In this document: piece by piece, positions 48,200 to 60,780 of the stretch
How positions within the stretch are numbered: the first letter of the stretch is position 1
How the letters are laid out: every line of letters begins with the position of its first letter
NCBI GenBank assembly: GCA_963556195.1
Contig: OY744544.1
Span: 49,918,325-49,982,324, forward strand
Direction of reading: 5' to 3'
DNA length: 64,000 nucleotides
Source of the DNA: Sepiola atlantica
Taxonomy: Eukaryota > Mollusca > Cephalopoda > Sepiida > Sepiolidae
Made by a program: the position numbers and the translations under genes
Notes under the pieces: generated by a model
The model's input: the letters and a program-made list of their open reading frames with translations, nothing else
What the model was told of the DNA's origin: nothing
Database searches by the model: none

Positions 48200-48960
48200 T
48201 TTTACGTTGATAATTGGTGATTAAATTAGTAACGGAAGTTCATGCAATTCGGTCGTTATTACTTTTAAAAGAATAGATATTGCGGGATATGCGATTTTCA
48301 TAGAGAACGCAATAGATCCTATGTAAGTATGTATTTTATATGGAGTGGTTATTGCATTTGGAGTGTTATTTATAGTGGTGGATGTGTCCTGGGCCTGTAT
48401 GTTTAAATTTCGAATAGAGGTTATTTTAGAATTGTTCGGTAGGAAAACCATTTGGGGTAGAGAGCTTTGATCAATATTGTGACTAACTGGTAGGTTAAGG
48501 TGGTTGGTTTAAAGAGTATTGTTTGGGGCATTGTGACGCGGTGAGAGTTGAGAATGTGTAGGGTTATGGAATAAAAGAGGTATATGTGTACTGGTATTAC
48601 TTTGCATATTAGCAGTGTGAGGCAATTGTTTCACAGTGCATGCGTCTCTTTTTATACAATCATTGTTTAGCGGCCATCCTCTAGATTTCTGGCAGTTACA
48701 ATTATTTTCAGAGGATTTTATAGGCACTGGTGACTGAGCAGATTGAATTCTCTTATTTTTAGAAGTAATAATGGTTTTCGCCATGTTTTCTATTGTAACA
48801 TAAGAATGTTTGGTAGAATTTTTGTTCAAGATCGTGCTATATCTATGGGGATGCTTAAAAGATTTTTCAATAATTTTAAAGAATTCTCTAGTGATATTTA
48901 AAAAAAGAAACATCAATATTATTTAATTGAATATACCGTGTTTTGAACACCTGAGCACGT
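48200..48960 (-). pseudogene. Penelope-like retroelement relic of a different type (linker and endonuclease part only)
   Basis: The minus-strand frame at 48509-48916 reads FFKIIEKSF, ILNKNSTKHSY and then NNCNCQKSRGWPLNNDC, matching the Cys-rich linker (CNCR..CPL...C) found between RT and endonuclease in many PLEs. A low-complexity stretch rich in Asn/Thr/His/Pro follows. The frame at 48221-48451 then gives a decayed GIY-YIG start (TYIG, then FSMKIAY for the usual F..RY). No RT is visible upstream (above 48960), so the copy is 5' truncated. Weaker evidence than the other PLEs. Confidence 0.62.
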
Positions 48961-48989
48961 AATAGATTTTGGATTTTCACAATCTTTAT

Positions 48990-49032
48990 TCTCATCTTTC
49001 ATTTGTCTCTCTCGCTCTCTCGCTCTCTCGCG

Positions 49033-49082
<50 letters not shown>
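48990..49082. repeat. (CT)n microsatellite with CGCT interruptions
   Basis: ctctcgctctctcg units, a cgcgcgcccc patch, then about 25 CT units. Confidence 0.95.
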
Positions 49083-49083
<1 letters not shown>

Positions 49084-49561
49084 ACACGGAAGAAAAAACT
49101 ATCTAGAAATTTTTAGAAATGTATAGGGTGAATCCTAATTGAAACAACGACTCGAAGTCGTCCCCTGCGGAACTTATTTTCGCAAGGATAATACGATCGA
49201 TTTTCGATTGATTGATATACGACCTGTTGTTATATTGTTTGTACAAGATGTAGATGTTGGAATAAACCGTTCTATTTAAAAACTTTTACACTCTAGGCTA
49301 TTTCGTTATTCATAACTACTTACCAAGTTATATCAAGTTGAAATTGACTTGCCACAAATAACTACTACTACGGAAAAAACAAAATAACAAAAACAAGAAA
49401 CGAATAAAAACTTTTATATGAACGCAATTAAAAACACTTTGATATAAATGTAATTAAAAAATACTTATATAAACGCAATCAATTGTAATTTCAAATTTGC
49501 TACAACAACCACAAGTCGGTTTAGTGTAAATCGGTTTATAAACCATAAATATTGGATTGAC
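49083..49561. other. unique sequence, nothing recognised
   Basis: The stretch tagggtgaatcctaattgaa at about 49126 looks like a possible transposon terminus, but I found no matching inverted repeat. Confidence 0.4.
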
Positions 49562-49722
49562 ATCGGAGTATAACTTATATATCGCTTCACATCAGAGTAC
49601 AGCTTATATATCGCTTCATATCGGAGTACAGCTTATATATCACATCACATCAGAGTACAGCTTATATATCGCTTCATATCGGAGTACAGCTTATATATCA
49701 CGTCACATCAGAGTACAGCTTA
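49562..49722 (+). repeat. 29-bp tandem repeat, about 5.6 copies, alternating as 58-bp dimers
   Basis: Units start at 49562, 49591, 49620, 49649, 49678 and 49707, exactly 29 apart. cggagta and cagagta versions alternate strictly, as do tcgcttc and tcacatc ends after the first unit, so the amplification unit was a 58-bp dimer. Confidence 0.96.
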
Positions 49723-50069
49723 AGGGATGACTGTCTTGCTAGCTATACCAACAACGTAGATTAATATTATGGTTTAACGAGCTGGTGACGTCACAATCAC
49801 AACTCTTACGAATAATAGTCCCTAACTGAAGGGGAGACAACCTCAAACAACCTCAAACATACAGCTATTGAAACAGTTGTTGAAAATGTTTAGGAATGTT
49901 TGAGACAAAATTAATGTAGTCATAGACGTGTGGCCAAATGGTTGGCTAACAATCAGTTCTAATTGATAGTATTCTGGAGATTACCAGTTCACAGGCGATA
50001 ATAAACAAGAGTTACATAAATTAACATTTCTACACGATCATGACCGACTTCCGTCTGAGAACAATCTCT
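49723..50069. other. unique sequence, nothing recognised
   Basis: Short spacer between the 29-bp array and a family 2 SINE-like copy, with no gene recognised. Confidence 0.4.
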
Positions 50070-50245
50070 TTTGAATTAAATAAAGTGTTAAGTTTAACAT
50101 TCTGACATGATGATACCCAAGTTCAACTAGAAGGTTCCCAAGTTGGAAAATATTTGCAGGAAAAATTTGGAGTTTATATCGCCCGAAACTCTGTGAATAG
50201 AACAACTGAGATGAGAATGATAATCTGATAAACTCAAATAAAAGA
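50070..50245 (+). repeat. SINE-like family 2 copy, diverged
   Basis: gaattaaataaagtgtt, then cccaagttcaactagaaggttccca, then tatcgcccgaaac, then aactgagatgagaatgataat match the copy at 8028-8240 in order. The CTGAAGA box is lost (replaced by a gcaggaaaaa stretch). Confidence 0.65.
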
Positions 50246-52499
50246 AAGTTAAAGAAAATTGATTAATTTTTGAATTTTCCGTTGTCGGGTATTTCTTTTG
50301 AAATATTTCCCGTATTCTTTATATAATTTATTTTTTTGTATTTGCTTTTTATGTTTTTATTTATATTGGACTTGTTTGATTCACCTTCAATATATGTTGC
50401 AACGAAAGGCACCTTTTCCTTTCGAATCCCTCGTATTTTCGAATCCCTTTCTTTCATCTATTCATTAGTATCGACTCGTTTCACATCATATGTCGTCATC
50501 ATAAGACTTTCAGTTTGGTACATATTTTAATGAATTCACCTTTTAAAATAATACATGGACCGTTTCTCTTTTAATATATTCTTGAATAGAATAGAATCAA
50601 CCATAATTTGCGATCCGGAAATTCCTTCTGTGATTCGAAATTTTTTAAAGTAAAAAAAAAGTAAACATTAAAAATTCTAACTTAAATAAATGTTAGTTTT
50701 TAAGCATCGATGGGCACCTTTTATTTGAAACATATGCTAACATTTTCTCTGGCATCCGACGGATTTTTTAAGCTTTAATAATATTTTCATAATTAGCATC
50801 ATGACCATCGCCTGTGCCACCAAAGTTGTTGGGGAGTGATAACACCCTTCTCTTCCACGACAATAAGAGACTGAAGTCCGAAAAGGGCTATAAATATGCT
50901 CCATTTTTATTTGTTATTTTTTGTTTCCCGCTTTTGTTTCATTTTACTTTAGTCAAAATTCTCAGAAATCAAGGGCCTCCTTCATGGGGCTTACACTCGA
51001 TATCTATATAAGATACATAGACATTCGAATATTCCATTAAAGTTCTTCTTTACTTGTGACACGTTAGGTTAGTAAAGAAGTTAAGAAAATTACTATTCCT
51101 CTCCATAATCGACAAGTTTACTATGTTTTAGTATATCTTCATAGTGATTTCGTAGTCTGATTGGATTCCAGGACAATAATTCATCTAGTCTGGTGGAGTA
51201 TCCAGCTAAGTGTTGTTACTTGAGGTAACATCACCAGGAGAAAGAGGCACCGTTTCTTGTATGAGCAAATGTATAGCCGTGTCGAGGGGATCTAATTTGC
51301 GCTTCGAATACTATGTTATTTTGCATATTTGGTCAGGGTTTACTTGTAAGAGTAAGTATTTTCATGTCAAGTTTTCCTGACGAACATAATACTGAATACA
51401 CCCGAGGTTGGAGTCTATTCGGTAATTTAAACTCTCCTATGTACATAGTTTATTTCCTAATTTTGTGTTTTATTCCATTAACTGTTAATGTACAACGCAA
51501 CAAATAATACTATTAATTTGTTTATAATTATTATTTGCATTTTTAGTCGGATATCGAGTAGATCAGTCTGAAAAGTATCAGGACTGGGTGTGCTTTGCAC
51601 TATGAGCTAACATAATATTTTTAAGTGTCTAACTGTAATCTCATCCTTATGCAACTAATGCATTTTTCACATACTTTTTTTTACATATTCTGTTTTTCAA
51701 GGGCGTGAAGCACTGATTACTGATGAACGAACGATGAACATCGAGCAAGGAACAAAAAGAAAATTACCGTACTGGATCAACTTCCATATTCAACTAATCT
51801 TGCTCCGTGTGCCATTCCTTTTATTTTTCTTGGGGTCTATTCAAGGAGTAGAGGGAATTAAGAAAATCTGTAACGGTAACTCCTTCTAGCAAATCACAGA
51901 CGTTTTGACGGTAAAGACAGACAATTTTATTAAACTCGAGGACGATTGAATTGAGGAAAAAAATCATACTGATTGTTATATTTTGAATTGAAATAGTTTG
52001 TGATATCAGTCTCGTTATTTTTCAGACACATTTCTTATTTAACTTGTTTCAGAAGAAAAGAGGTAATATATGCAAATTATTATATCTCATATCGGATAGT
52101 GCATGGATTTAGCATGATTATTATGCGAAACTACATTTGCAAAACATTTTTCATCGTAGATACAGATGGTGCACCTTGAAGTATATTAAGAAATGAGAGG
52201 GGAAGACATTTCGCGTGGTTTTGCCAAGAAATGAGAGGCTCGATTGCCTCCACCCAGACTTAAGAATGAGAAAGTTTATGTGTGTATTTGTGAGAGAAAG
52301 AAAGTGAGGAGTGGGGGCGTCTCAAGTATCCGTAAGACACAACCACCCCCACAATATGGGAGAGGTTTTGGTTAATCTATATGGCGATTCCGTGTAAGGG
52401 TTCAAGAAATAATTTCCCTGACACGGGGTTAAATAAAAAGCTAAACTGCAAATACATGTTGTGTTGTATTTTACAACGAAGCTGGTTTGTAACGACACC
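50246..52499. other. unique AT-rich sequence, nothing recognised
   Basis: About 2.2 kb. Short frames at 50814, 51313 and 52322 have no recognisable family. Confidence 0.45.
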
Positions 52500-54053
52500 T
52501 TAACACAATTAAAGATGACGATGATATCACTGGAAGATGAGCAACCGTGTGGATTAAGGCAATCTTGTTTTATTGCGGACATCTTAACGGTCATCTCTGA
52601 ACATATTTATCACACACTGGATAAGGCAGGGAAGCTAGGGCGATAGCCTTTGATATATCCAAGGCCTTTGACAAGGTTGTGCATGAAGGTCTTCCCAGGA
52701 AAATAAACTAATGCGGTATTTAAACAACAAAAAGACCGGTAATACCTGGTGTGGTATTAGTCCTATGCGGGCTTAGACGGCTTTCTCCAACATAGAAAGT
52801 TTACAGGAAATATTAAATTCATAAGCGATTCCCATACGCATGTGTATTCCAGTCATGGGAAGATGACATACAGTGCCTATGATTCCGAAATGACCATCCA
52901 TCTGAACCTGGCCAGGCTCCACGTCGTTTAACTTCCGTGATTTAACGAGAACCGTTTATCAACACGATTATGCTGTACTCTTTTACACAATTACTAAATG
53001 AATCATTCATATAATCGCATCCTTCTTGGATAAAAGGAAGATCTAGATTGTACACGACAGCCATACATTCAAACAACATCGCATTGATTCTGTATTATCC
53101 ATGATCTTCTTGATGAAATTGCATCTGAGATGGGTATATTTGCTGATGATGCCAGGCTCTATTCTCAACATGCGAGCAAACTAAATGCACGCACACGTAA
53201 AGCTATGGTGAATCCTTAGAAAATGATCACCAGCCTGTAGTAGAATGGAGTAAAACATGAATGATAACATTCAACATCACCAAGACAAAGCTCCTTTTCT
53301 TTAAGAATTATAAGAACCTATTCCAACCAGAGATTGCCATGACCGATAATGCCCTTGCTGAGATTCCAACCTTACAACACTTTCGCCTCAAATTGACAGT
53401 CAACATGAATTGGAACGAATACATAGAATATACAGCCAATTCTACTACAAAGAAGTTAGCCTCCTCTATCGGACTAGAAAACCTCTCACATCTGCCAGTA
53501 TCATATGTCTCTATAACGTCATCATTCGCACAAGCATGAAGTATAGTTGCCACATCTCGGCTAGTGCACCAATCTGCAGTATCTCTCTCTTAGACAAGGT
53601 GTTAAAAAAGAGTTTCTAACCTAATAAGTCGCGTACTGTCTTCTAACCCCCAGTCTCTGCCACATCGCCGCAGTTTTACATCCATATACGTCCATGGAAT
53701 GTGCTCCAATGACATTACTGCGCTTGAACCTCTTCAGCAAAAATACCTCCGACCCATCTTACAAGCAGTAAAATTCTACCCCTTTTCTTTAAAGGTCCTT
53801 TGATACCAAAAAACGCTCTACTCCAATAACTTATTTTCTAATAACTTATTTTCTTGGACAGCTTGCCTTTGGAATTCTCCCACCGCCCCCTCTTTTCCCA
53901 ACTGTATCAACATGCAACACTTCAAATGTAATGCGAACAAACATCTTTCTGAACAAATCACCAGTTAGGATGACCCTTATAAATATCACAGTAGCCTCTT
54001 ACGTATCAGTAGCAATTGGCCTTGTTTGGGGTGAATAAAAGTTAAAAAAAAAA
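52500..54053 (+). pseudogene. jockey-type non-LTR retrotransposon relic with 3' poly(A)
   Basis: 5' truncated inside the RT. It starts near EQPCGLRQSCFIADILTVISE (the Q.GFR...DLL region). Motif A is FDISKAFDKV (about 52650-52680), then a poorly preserved centre. Motif C is GIFADDA (about 53130-53150), keeping both aspartates. The thumb NITKTKLLFFKNY is in the frame at 53261-53539, and then frame +1 gives RTRKPLTSASIICLYNVIIR and SCHISASAPICSISLLDKV. The C-terminal domain decays to about 54020 and ends in gtttggggtgaa plus an A-run at 54042-54053. Same 3' end as the fragment at 38870-39240. Confidence 0.87.
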
Positions 54054-54535
54054 AAGATGGTTGCAATGGAACATACGTTTAGTTTGATATAATGATGTTT
54101 CAATTTCAAAATACTGTCTAACCTTTGAGATCAATAATGTGATGCACGCTTAGTTCGGGGAACAGTTGCTCTTTTCGTAAGTGTAGTTTAAAAGTAAGCA
54201 ATATGTGCATTATTATTTCACTGCATCTAGAAGTGTCGGTCGGTGAGTTAATGTTGCGCTCTTAGCAACTGTCTACAGTTTTCCTTTTAGAGAACAGAAC
54301 AGGAGAATTCTCGACTATCTTACATGTACGATCTATCAAAGTAGAAAATCAATAAGTTTGCTTATTTGTTTTGTCTACAAGTCTAAGCTTCTGTGTTCTG
54401 GCTTTTATTGCATCAGTTACCTCGACTGACATTCCCGCCAAAACTTTCTAACTTATATTCTCGACCTTTCATTTTGATACCATTACTGCCCAAAATCTAA
54501 GCCAGTTTGCTTTAAAAAATTCCAAAGAAATAATA
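54054..54535. other. unique sequence, nothing recognised
   Basis: Spacer between the LINE tail and a compound microsatellite. No gene recognised. Confidence 0.45.
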
Positions 54536-54556
54536 ATACTAATAATAATAATAATA

Positions 54557-54587
<31 letters not shown>

Positions 54588-54620
54588 CCACCACCACCAC
54601 CACCACCACCACCACCACAA
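54536..54620. repeat. compound (AAT)n(CAG)n(CAC)n microsatellite
   Basis: Three adjacent trinucleotide runs, each five to ten units. Confidence 0.96.
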
Positions 54621-54799
54621 CCAGAATATAATTACTGGGAAGGAGGTCTGATTACAACATAACCGATACTACACATAGATAATGAAATAATAGATTAAAT
54701 CAGTTTTTTAAAATTAATTTAAAAGTGCCAAGTAATGAACACATACTTTTTATAGCTCCTTGGCTTTTTAGCTAAGGTTAAAGTATTATCTATTGTTAG

Positions 54800-55450
54800 C
54801 CGGCGACATTTTACTATCGACGAAACTATTGCGTATATATAAGACGTATGTCATTCCTGCAGCCACCCTTTCTCAACCAGCGCTTAACTTAAGTAGACAG
54901 CAACTTAACATAGTTATCTAAATTCATTCTGAGTCCCTTATTTAAGATTTGTATCCGCATGACGTGACTATCGTTGGAAACACTCAAATACCATCACTGT
55001 TTAAGGAAACTTGGTCTTCATGACGCGTTAAACTCTGTGCAGACTTTAACCTCGCTATCTGTTGTCCTGTGTGCTGTGCAACTAGTCCTGAAAAAAATCA
55101 GAACATCCCTGGCTCGACTGGGTCTTTGAATTGGTTGCATAGCTTATTGGCTTTCAGGCATTGCAGGTAAGTAATTGGTCATTGCAACTCTTGTATAATG
55201 AGTAGCTAAGCGTCTCATTCAGTGCTTTATCAATAGCCATCACTCCGATGCCTATCTCTCTCGCCAACGTCCGCATCGTCTTACTTAGATATTGTGCACT
55301 TTTTTTTAGCTTCTAAACAAATTGCGTCGTGAATACTCAGTCAGAACGCCTGCTATGGCTCTTCCTGCTAGCCACTGCTTCCATATTTCTTCATCGCAAT
55401 TATCCAGCCTACATATCATGTCTTTAAAAGTAATCAAGGGGCACTGAGCT
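54800..55450 (-). pseudogene. mariner-type (IS630/Tc1-mariner) transposase relic
   Basis: On the minus strand, 55249-55300 gives SKTMRTLAREIGIGVMAID, a helix-turn-helix of the kind found in mariner transposases, followed by SYSLYKSCNDQLLT. Lower coordinates give SNDSHVMRI, then LNKGLRMNLDNYVKLLST and VKRWL (about 54870-54960), the stretch between the first and second catalytic Asp in mariner proteins. Many stops and frameshifts. The catalytic DDD/DDE residues are not visible, and the C-terminal third is absent. Unrelated by sequence to the MITE at 22427 as far as I can tell. Confidence 0.65.
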
Positions 55451-55699
55451 GCAACTAAGATTTCGAACTTTTCATTTCGGTGTAAATCATCATCATGAAA
55501 GTCACCCTATTTAAATATTCCGATGCTTCCAAGCCACCTATGATCTCCAGATCTCAGACCCACCATTAGTACACAGAAACAGTGATCTGTCGAACATTAG
55601 CGCTATTAAATATATCAAATAGTTATTAAATAGAAAGAATATAAAAAATATAAAATTTGTCTAAAACGTACTGTATATACCGCTCACTTTCACTATTTC
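55451..55699. other. unique sequence, nothing recognised
   Basis: Spacer between the mariner relic and a dispersed repeat. Confidence 0.35.
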
Positions 55700-56004
55700 T
55701 ATTTCTCTCTTTTTCTCTCCAGCTACAATCAAATGTTTGTTTATAAGAGAAAGACAGAAATCATTGGGATTGAAGCGTGGATGATAGAGACTGCATAAAA
55801 TAAGAGCAAGGAGGTTAAAGAGTATACAATGTGAGAGGGTAAAAGTGATAGATAGACGCTTAGCAAGAGATGAATCACGCGGGGAGGTCAGTTCAATTTA
55901 CCGCTAATTAGAACAATTAAAATACATTTTTTCAAACGTTACTGAATCGTCAAATTGCGAAATACTTTAGCGTGCACTTTGTTTGATTAAATATATAGGA
56001 AAGC
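55700..56004. repeat. dispersed repeat; right part duplicated at 57118-57223
   Basis: The last 105 bases (55900-56004, accgctaattagaacaatt... to ...tatataggaaagc) recur at 57118-57223 with about ten differences in the same orientation. The whole segment also has a diverged copy at 45460-45740. No coding sequence. Confidence 0.85.
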
Positions 56005-56387
56005 CGTACAGAATGAAATGTTGATGAACCCAAAGTTTGTAAAATATATCTTTGTAAAGTTTAGTATGTTTATATATTTATATGTACACGATTCATTTCT
56101 AAAAAGATTAACGGATCATTACGAATTTCGAAACGCAGCTGTAAGGCGTAAGGAGTCGAAGTGTAGGCATATATATAGTTGAATATTATTTTATGAAAAA
56201 GTAAAAGGAAGTGGAAACGCTTCGTGCAACTTCAGATAACTCTGATTTTATAAGATTTAACAATATCTATTCGACTTCACTTAATTAACATTCTCTAAAC
56301 TTTAATTTCTTTATATTATTTTAACAGATTTTAGTAGTGCAAAACTGTTCTGTTCGGCAAATTAGTTTTGCTCGTCCCGGGACGCGT
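56005..56387. other. unique AT-rich sequence, nothing recognised
   Basis: Lies inside the 1.2-kb interval bounded by the 105-bp direct repeats. Confidence 0.4.
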
Positions 56388-56700
<313 letters not shown>

Positions 56701-57117
56701 CATTAACTTTCGTGGCGGACTGTTTCGTCGACACATTGAAAACCATAATATAGAATCATGTATCCTGGATTTTCCATAAATGCAACTCTTCAGAAGAAAA
56801 GTAAACAGAACCGTGTTAAAAAAACACAAGAAAATTAAACCAAAAATACTAGCACTCACATTGTTAAAGCATTTATATATGCAGGTTTAAGCCAGGAACA
56901 TTACGTTTACTCTATGGACGCCATATTTAATATAGCTTTCTGGCGAGTAGCACTTATGGAAAATCCAGGATATATAACTCTATATTATAGGTGTCTATGT
57001 GCGGATGATACGGTACGTCAAATATCTGGATGGCTTTTTGAAAATTGAATAAAGACATGGTTACTAGAATCTTACTTTCTATTGTTTATTTATACATGTG
57101 TTAGTGTTAAAAAAATT
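56701..57117. other. unique sequence, with internal inverted match
   Basis: ccatgtatcctggattttccataa at about 56755-56781 pairs with ttatggaaaatccaggatatata at 56955-56977, giving an inverted repeat about 200 bases across. No gene recognised. Confidence 0.6.
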
Positions 57118-57223
57118 ACCGCTAATTAGAACAATTAAAATACAATTTTTTCAAACGTTATTGAATCTCCGAATTGAGGAATACTTTAGCGTGTTATTTG
57201 TTTGATTAATTATATAGGAAAGC
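57118..57223. repeat. second copy of the 105-bp direct repeat
   Basis: About 90 percent identical by eye to 55900-56004, same orientation, 1.2 kb apart. Confidence 0.9.
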
Positions 57224-57252
57224 TTTATCTCGAAAGTGTGACTATTTTTAAC

Positions 57253-57256
<4 letters not shown>

Positions 57257-57305
<49 letters not shown>

Positions 57306-57320
57306 TATACCCATACATAA

Positions 57321-57378
<58 letters not shown>
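57257..57378. repeat. (TA)n microsatellite, two runs
   Basis: TA runs separated by acccatacataaatg. Confidence 0.96.
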
Positions 57379-57381
<3 letters not shown>

Positions 57382-58190
57382 GTTCCGTCACAAGAACGTA
57401 TGATTCTTATAAAGATCAAGATGATGTCAGGTAATCACCTGCCATCATCTTGAAGAATCTTTTTCGATGCATCCCTAATTATTTGTTGCAATGCTTTTTG
57501 TCCTTTAATACTGCTGATTGACGTCAGCAGGAGAACTAGGAAAAAATTAATAGACTAAAATAATTGCACCACAAGAAAATATTCCAAAAGTAAACATTTC
57601 GTATTTCAACGGCTGTTTTTATGTTGTACTGTGTTATCAGTTGATTTAGTGTTTACCTAATGGACGCGTAATTAAACTATGTATTCCCATCTGGTTATTT
57701 CGTTTCCCTATTCATCCTTCAAAGAAGATCAGACAAGAGACGACCAATTTATAGTTTACAGGTTTGTGCAAAAAGACGAGTTTTTAGCTTCCTGCCACGA
57801 GCGTAGTTCACTATTCAATTAAATTATAGAGAATCTCCATTACTCAACTCATTAAAGTCATGGACATCTTCCACTTCCTCTCATTCTCTCCAACTGATAA
57901 GCCATCCCAGCTAATAAAAAAAAAAATGCATATGTTTTTAAAACAAACAAACGAATACATATTTCGTTATAGATTTCTTCATGTTTTAAAAAAAACTTTT
58001 TGTAGGTTTTTTTTTCTTACTGGACATTTTAAACTATCTCATCCCTCGAATAGAATAAAAAAAATGTCGAATCATAATTCATTACTTTTTATGAAAGTAA
58101 CAAATCAACAAAAATAGAATGACGCTTAGCGTTGTTTCATTTAAAGAATGTTTTCAATATTACGTTTCAGATTTTTCTTAGATAATTTAT
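57379..58190. other. unique sequence, nothing recognised
   Basis: agatcaagatgatgtcaggtaa and ccatcatcttgaagaatctt near 57410-57465 form a weak inverted repeat. No gene recognised. Confidence 0.45.
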
Positions 58191-58286
58191 ATTATTTTGA
58201 TTATTCGGACTACTGTTCTCATTTTGGATGTTATTCTGAGAATAACATCCAAAATACGAACAGTAGTCTTAATAATCCAAATAAAA
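58191..58286. repeat. SINE-like family 2 tail, inverted hairpin
   Basis: Arms of about 47 bases (58191-58237 and 58239-58286) are nearly exact reverse complements. Each is the family 2 tail (aataacatccaaaat.gaacagtagtc..aataat). Only the tail is present, joined tail to tail at its inner end. Confidence 0.88.
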
Positions 58287-58829
58287 TAAATGGTTTCAAT
58301 ATATTTGTATACGACAAGGTAGGCTCGGCGTTTTCAGGGATTGAATAATGAAGGGTATGGCCGTCCGTTCACACTCGGTAACACGATATTATCTAATTTA
58401 TTGTTACTTGTTTACAGTTACTAATGTTAAAGTTTGGGGATCTAGCCCTATGATGTACTCAGGCTTTTGTCGGTTAAATAAAGTTACATTAATTTAAAAA
58501 AAATGGTCTTATATTTAACGACTCCCAGACATGTCCAATGGTTCTCAAGAATCAATGAGTTCCTTGTGTACTCCTACTCAAATCTCTGAATTACTTATTT
58601 ACATTTTTAATTTCTATAATTTTTAACTCATAAATTAGATAAAATACAGTAAAACGTCGAATTTCCTTGGTATTGATTTCAACTGAGAACGAACTTCACC
58701 GATGATTTTTAAACATCTTCGATCAAAATGAAATATACATATCAATTTACCCTGAATAATACAGTTTCAGATTATGGGCACCTATACCAAACATGCTAGG
58801 GGGACTCCGTAAAAAACAAACAGAAATAG
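58287..58829. other. unique sequence, nothing recognised
   Basis: AT-rich spacer before the plus-strand LINE. Confidence 0.45.
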
Positions 58830-60590
58830 CACACGTAAACACATACATATATTATAGGCATGGCTAGTAAAAAATGATACGATCCTCATACCAAAAAAAC
58901 GAGTAAGACACAACACTCTACTAAATACAGACCGATCTGCTGTCTCACTACAACCTACAAACTCTTCACTGGCCTGGTTGCAGACAGCATATACGAACAG
59001 CACTCTTCTGGAGCATATCTGGAAAAAGAACAAGCAGGGTGTAGGAGGAAGTGTTTAGGCACCAAGGACCAGTTGTTGATTAATAAGAACATCCTTGAGG
59101 ACTGTAGGAAGAGGCAGAAACAACTACGTATGCGTGGATCGATTACCAAAAGGCATACAATAGTATACCCCACACATGGCTTCTGCGCTGCCTTGGAACA
59201 CTAATGGAACAATAAAACTCCCTGATGACAAGATCTGAAGAGGAAACTTTTCATAAGTAAATTACCAAACAAAAGCTTACAATCTGAGCCAGGGCCGTCA
59301 ACAAGACGCAAACAAAAGTGTCAACCACCTACTCTTCATGGATGTCCTCAAGTTGTATGCTAGTTCAGATGCTGACTTAATCCGACTACTACAGGTTGTC
59401 TATACCTTTTCCAAAGATATTGGATTAAGTTCGGCCTGGCCAAATGTGCCAAGTACTCCCTCAGAGCCGGGAAAAAGATCCAAACAGAAAACATACAGCT
59501 TGATGAAGATACTGACATTAACAACATTGAAGAACAGGAACAATACAGATACTTTGGCATAGAATAAAACGGGCCAATTCAATGTGTCAAGATGAGAGAA
59601 AAAATTGGAAGAGGAAATATACGCGATGTTAGAAAAATTTGCAAAACACAGCTTACAAACAAATACAAAGTAACTGCCATTAACCAATTTGCTATGCCGG
59701 TGATAACACACTACATTGGAATCATTGATTGGCCACAAAAAGACATTAATAGTCTAGACACTTTAACGAAAAAAGGTTGACACTGTATAGAGTAATATAC
59801 AGAAGCCAGTGTCTACCAAGATGGGCAGGCCTCTCAGAAATTGACCATCAATATCGAGCCACTATTGTGAGCACCGGCCATTATGATGGTACGCCAACAC
59901 CAAGAAACCAGAGAAAGCAGAAACAACCTTTATCACAAACCTGTCATAACATTTTGGACAGGACAGTTTTAAAAATGAGGCAAAAATGGGCAACAAGCCT
60001 GCCACGGAAATAGCCCGGAAGAGCCGCCAGAAATACACAAAGACCTTCCATTGCAGACAACTGGAAGAATGGGCCAACATACAACGTGCTAAGTATTTCC
60101 TAGATGAACTCTCCCAGGAATATATAGATAAGGAAGGTTCTGTAGACTGCCTGAAAAAAAAGGACTGCTCCACTATGATGAGAAGAGAATGGCAATTACT
60201 TCCCTAGATACAGGCTTAATGACCAATGCCTTTAAAAAGATGAGTGGTCTCAGCAACAATAAGCAGTGCATACACAGAAGTGGTTGTAAGGTTCTGCTGG
60301 AATATGGCTACTATACAATGCGACACAACGAAGTGTGCAAATATTTTCACTGGACTAGATGTAAAACGTTAAATATCCAGTGTAGCAGCAAATCCTGGGA
60401 GCATATACCGGATAGAACAGTTGGAAATGAGATATACACCATCCACTATGACTATGCAATCCCTGCAGATACATATCTTGAAAACGGAGCTGTTAAACCT
60501 GACAGACTGATATGAGAGAAAATGGGAGAAAGTAGCAACCCTAGTTGAAGTCAGTGCCCCTAATGATGCTGGTTAAACAGAGCAGAAAGG
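58830..60590 (+). pseudogene. R4/Dong-like non-LTR retrotransposon relic (RT and C-terminal endonuclease region)
   Basis: Begins inside the RT: KYRPICCLTTTYKLFTGLVA near 58930, EQAGCRRKCLGTKDQLLINK near 59025-59085. Motif A is AWIDYQKAYNSIPHTWLL (about 59128-59185). The motif C region VNHLLFMDVLKLYAS is at about 59320-59365, with FMDD changed to FMDV. KFGLAKCAKYS-type words follow in a shifted frame. 59600-60000 carries the post-RT region (VTAINQFAMPVITHYIG). The C-terminal part (60189-60515) shows the Cys/His knuckle CIHRSGC...RHNEVCKYFHW and a degenerate restriction-like endonuclease stretch ending KPDRLI, where related elements have RPD. At least five frame changes. Related to the copy at 31110-33520 on the other strand. 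Confidence 0.88.
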
Positions 60591-60639
60591 AAAAAGATTA
60601 TATATGCCTGCTTCCATGACACATAAATTATTTTTCTTA

Positions 60640-60780
60640 TTCATGGTAGCCTCATGTATTGCAGCGCTCGGCATTTGAGTTAAATATGCCTCTTGTTTTG
60701 TGGTTGCGACTCGTTTGAATTGTTATCTCTACACTGACAATTCCGCAATGATGAAACGTAAACTATGCAGATGATTTTTA
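60640..60780 (+). mobile_element. tRNA-derived SINE, family 1, single 5'-truncated copy
   Basis: Plus strand: ggtagcctcatgtattg (decayed box A), gtggttgcgactcg (decayed box B), then gttatctctacactgacaatt, gatgaaacgtaaac. Same 3' segment as the pairs at 22.8 and 44.3 kb but not in tandem. Box 1 of the hammerhead-like motif is changed to CTGACAA and stem III is broken, so it would be inactive. Confidence 0.78.
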
